From Rhizobium favelukesii (GTDB lineage: Bacteria > Pseudomonadota > Alphaproteobacteria > Rhizobiales > Rhizobiaceae), in NCBI RefSeq assembly GCF_000577275.2, contig NZ_HG916852.1:3854001-3918000 (forward strand): a stretch of 64,000 nt of DNA, in the 5' to 3' direction. A model generated the notes under the pieces. That model was not told the DNA's origin. It ran no database searches and saw only the letters and a program-made list of their open reading frames with translations. The position numbers were made by a program, and so were the translations under genes. Of the stretch, positions 61,769 through 64,000 are shown piece after piece; the stretch's first letter is position 1; each line of letters starts with the position of its first letter.

Positions 61769-62275
61769 TCAACCCCAGATGAAGCCGATTTTCTTTAGCT
61801 GCTTCTGGTCGAAAGTTTCCATGCCCTCGCAATAGTCGACGCCACCGTGGCTGCGATAGAACTGCGCTCCGGTCTCGTTTTCCTCGAGGCACCAGACGAC
61901 CAGTCCATTGCAGCCGAGCGACTTCAGAAGCCGTCTTGCTTCGCCGAAGAGCATGTGCCCGAGGCCAATCCCCTGGTACTCCGGCCGGAGATAGAGTTCG
62001 TAGATCTCGCCTTCCTGCGGCAGCGCACGGGCACGATTGAGGCCAAGTGTCGCGTAGCCTGCGACCATGCCGGCCACGTCGAGAACGAGTAGTGTTGCGG
62101 GTCCGCGGGTCGCCTTGCGCCACCAGTTCTCCCCGCGACGCTCGATCATTTGCCGCAACGCACGATGCGGAATAATCCCCGCATAGGTGTGCTGCCACGC
62201 AAGCCGATGCACTTCCGATATAGCTCGGGAATCCTGCGGTTCGGCCCGCCGAACATCGATCGACAACGTCTTCAT
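61769..62275 (-). CDS. GNAT family N-acetyltransferase
   Basis: 168 residues from the ATG at 62273-62275. The acetyl-CoA-binding region is YLRPEYQGIGLGHMLFGEARRLL (Q/R-x-x-G-x-G/A pattern), followed by FYRSHGG near the end. HRLAWQHTYAGIIP at the start resembles the RimI-like/YncA group. Substrate unknown. Two CtrA-type elements lie upstream. Confidence 0.87.
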   Translation of the reverse strand: MKTLSIDVRRAEPQDSRAISEVHRLAWQHTYAGIIPHRALRQMIERRGENWWRKATRGPATLLVLDVAGMVAGYATLGLNRARALPQEGEIYELYLRPEYQGIGLGHMLFGEARRLLKSLGCNGLVVWCLEENETGAQFYRSHGGVDYCEGMETFDQKQLKKIGFIWG

Positions 62276-62304
62276 AACGCTTACTCTGGTCCCATTGTCG
62301 GCAA

Positions 62305-62312
62305 TTAACCAT
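62305..62312 (+). promoter_or_regulatory. Short CtrA-type element
   Basis: TTAACCAT, the short CtrA form, 30 bases upstream of the GNAT start. Confidence 0.4.
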
Positions 62313-62374
62313 ATGCGCCCAACGCATTCAGGTCGCTTGCCCACAGACTTAACGTGTGGACGACGGCTGAAATT

Positions 62375-62390
62375 TAACGCTTTTTTAACT
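62375..62390. promoter_or_regulatory. CtrA-type binding site upstream of the GNAT gene
   Basis: TTAA-CGCTTTT-TTAAC is a full match to TTAA-N7-TTAAC, about 100 bases before the GNAT start and close in sequence to the site at 48311. Confidence 0.6.
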
Positions 62391-62424
62391 ATTGCGACAA
62401 GCCGGATTCGACGCAGCACACAAT

Positions 62425-62452
62425 AAAAAACCCCGGCACGATGGCCGGGGTT
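62425..62452 (-). terminator. typA terminator
   Basis: AACCCCGGC (minus strand, 62444-62452), 6-base loop, GCCGGGGTT (62429-62437), then a T run from the A stretch at 62425-62430. Begins 27 bases after the typA stop. Confidence 0.92.
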
Positions 62453-62478
62453 GAAAGACTTCAAGGCGTCTGGATGGC

Positions 62479-64000
62479 TCAGGCGATCTTTGCCTTGCTG
62501 AAGCGCTTGCGATCGTTTGCGTCGAGATACATCTTGCGCAGGCGGATCGACTTCGGCGTCACTTCCATCAGCTCGTCGTCCTGGATCCAGGACAGAGCGC
62601 GGTCGAGCGTCATGCGGATCGGCGGCGTCAGCTTTACGGCTTCGTCCTTGCCGGCAGCGCGGATGTTGGTCAGCTGCTTGCCCTTGAGAACGTTGACTTC
62701 AAGATCGTTGTCGCGGGAGTGGATGCCGATGATCATGCCCATGTAGACCTTTTCGCCCGGCTCGATCATCATCGGGCCGCGATCTTCCAGGTTGAACATG
62801 GCATAGGCCACAGCTTCACCCGCAGCGTTTGCGAGCAGAACGCCGTTGGTACGGCCACCGATTTCGCCCTTGTAAGGCTGGTAGTCCTTGAACAGACGGT
62901 TCATCACGGCGGTACCGCGCGTGTCGGTCAGGAGTTCCGACTGATAGCCGATCAGGCCGCGCGTCGGCGCATTGAACACCAGGCGAACACGGTTGCCGCC
63001 CGAAGGACGCAGCTCGGTCATTTCGGCCTTGCGCTCGGACATCTTCTGGACGACGACGCCGGAATGCTCTTCGTCGACGTCGATGACGACTTCTTCGATC
63101 GGCTCCATCAGCTGATCGTTCTCGTCGCGGTGCATCACGACGCGCGGACGCGATACGGCGAGCTCGAAACCTTCGCGGCGCATGGTTTCGATCAGAACGG
63201 CAAGCTGCAATTCGCCACGACCCGACACGTAGAAGGAATCCTTGCCTTCTGCTTCCTCGATCTTCAGCGCGACGTTGCCTTCGGCTTCCTTGTAGAGACG
63301 ATCGCGGATGACGCGCGAGGTCACCTTGTCGCCTTCGGTGCCGGCCAGCGGGCTGTCGTTAACGATGAAGGACATGGTGACGGTCGGCGGATCGATCGGC
63401 TGTGCGGTCAGCGCCTCGGTAACAGCCGGATCACAGAAGGTGTCGGCAACCGTGCCCTTTGAGAGACCGGCGATGGCCACGATGTCGCCTGCATGTGCTT
63501 CCTCGATCGAGGTGCGCTCGATGCCGCGGAAAGCGAGGATCTTCGAGATACGGCCGTTTTCGATCAGCTTGCCGTCTTGGCTCAGAACCTTGACGGCCTG
63601 GTTCGGCTTGATCGAACCGGAATTGATGCGGCCGGTGATGATGCGGCCGAGGAAGGGGTTGGCTTCGAGGATTGTGCCGATCATCGTAAACGGGCCCTCG
63701 TGGACTGTCGGCTCCGGAACGTGCTCGAGCACCAGGTCGAGAAGCGGTGCCAGACCCTGGTCCTTCGGACCTTCCGGGTTGACGTTCATCCAGCCATCGC
63801 GGCCCGAACCGTAGAGGATCGGAAAGTCGAGCTGCTCGTCGGTCGCGTCGAGGTTCGCGAAGAGGTCGAAGACTTCGTTGATGACTTCTTCGTGCCGACC
63901 ATCAGGACGGTCGATCTTGTTGATCGCGACGATCGGGCGAAGGCCGACCTTCAACGCCTTGGAGACGACGAACTTCGTCTGCGGCATCGGGCCTTCGGAG
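62479..64000 (-). CDS. typA: Translational GTPase TypA/BipA, 3' part
   Basis: About 507 residues are visible; the frame continues past the right edge, and roughly the first 100 residues with the P loop are missing. [14 protein letters not shown] and [22 protein letters not shown] are the end of the G domain (NKID is G4). [13 protein letters not shown] opens domain [21 protein letters not shown] is the EF-G-like domain, and [17 protein letters not shown] and the C-terminal [16 protein letters not shown] complete it. TypA helps ribosome assembly under stress. Confidence 0.95.
   Translation of the reverse strand, partial: SEGPMPQTKFVVSKALKVGLRPIVAINKIDRPDGRHEEVINEVFDLFANLDATDEQLDFPILYGSGRDGWMNVNPEGPKDQGLAPLLDLVLEHVPEPTVHEGPFTMIGTILEANPFLGRIITGRINSGSIKPNQAVKVLSQDGKLIENGRISKILAFRGIERTSIEEAHAGDIVAIAGLSKGTVADTFCDPAVTEALTAQPIDPPTVTMSFIVNDSPLAGTEGDKVTSRVIRDRLYKEAEGNVALKIEEAEGKDSFYVSGRGELQLAVLIETMRREGFELAVSRPRVVMHRDENDQLMEPIEEVVIDVDEEHSGVVVQKMSERKAEMTELRPSGGNRVRLVFNAPTRGLIGYQSELLTDTRGTAVMNRLFKDYQPYKGEIGGRTNGVLLANAAGEAVAYAMFNLEDRGPMMIEPGEKVYMGMIIGIHSRDNDLEVNVLKGKQLTNIRAAGKDEAVKLTPPIRMTLDRALSWIQDDELMEVTPKSIRLRKMYLDANDRKRFSKAKIA

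Noticed and set aside
61397..61798. 133-codon plus-strand ORF
   Set aside because: Arg- and Pro-rich, no ribosome site, overlaps the GNAT gene end and the ppa promoter.

Overview
The window looks like chromosomal DNA of an alphaproteobacterium of the order Hyphomicrobiales (Rhizobiales), most likely family Rhizobiaceae. The basis is gene order and content. The TCA genes run mdh-sucC-sucD-sucA-sucB with a nearby lpdA. The F1 ATPase operon atpHAGDC has no F0 genes. An alphaproteobacterial mitofilin (Mic60-like) gene sits between hemCD and hemY. An Omp19-like lipoprotein, CtrA-type TTAA-N7-TTAAC sites and a possible Irr-type box are also present. I cannot fix the genus from this alone. No rRNA, tRNA or CRISPR array was seen. 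One insertion sequence is present; the rest reads as core genome.

Layout. 1-3981: 3' part of tamB (outer-membrane biogenesis) with seven tandem 107-residue repeats. 3978-6681: arginine catabolism (Lrp-type regulator divergent from arginase and ornithine aminotransferase). 6947-7423: orphan cheW, whose terminator is split by a complete 1393-bp IS4-type element (7463-8855) flanked by a 12-bp target duplication. 9094-15072: NAD-dependent formate dehydrogenase operon fdsGBA-fdhD-fdsD, preceded by a LysR gene (15242-16135) with a candidate operator and promoter. 16206-17956: ArsR, short-chain dehydrogenase and SoxR with a soxbox. 18105-23215: atpHAGDC with a small CxxC protein gene lodged between atpD and atpC. 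23479-28328: DUF4345 membrane protein, priA, an orphan AAA ATPase and an acyltransferase. 28470-31067: xerC, a TraB/GumN protein and cytochrome b561.

31162-42484 (all minus strand): the TCA gene block mdh, sucC, sucD, sucA, a frameshifted YciI-like gene, sucB, a secreted protein, a short-chain dehydrogenase, a LysE-type exporter and lpdA. 42666-44390: zapE and an Omp19-like lipoprotein. 44611-48039: sdhCDAB. 48352-52336: a secreted protein and a tightly coupled operon tsaD-gpsA-yciI-EVE-METTL20-type methyltransferase. 52404-58838: hemC, hemD, Mic60-like, hemY, TerB-like, glutamine amidotransferase-like and RidA-like genes. 58845-64000: MFS transporter, yggT, yggU, ppa, GNAT acetyltransferase and the 3' part of typA.

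Taken together, the window supplies most of the oxidative half of the TCA cycle (2-oxoglutarate dehydrogenase, succinyl-CoA synthetase, succinate dehydrogenase, malate dehydrogenase), the F1 motor, early tetrapyrrole synthesis and formate oxidation. I found no clearly new multi-gene system. The observations most worth following are the small CxxC protein inside the atp operon, the IS placed exactly in a terminator, the structured spacer between the Shine-Dalgarno sequence and start codon of sucA, the frameshifted gene between sucA and sucB, and several candidate operators.
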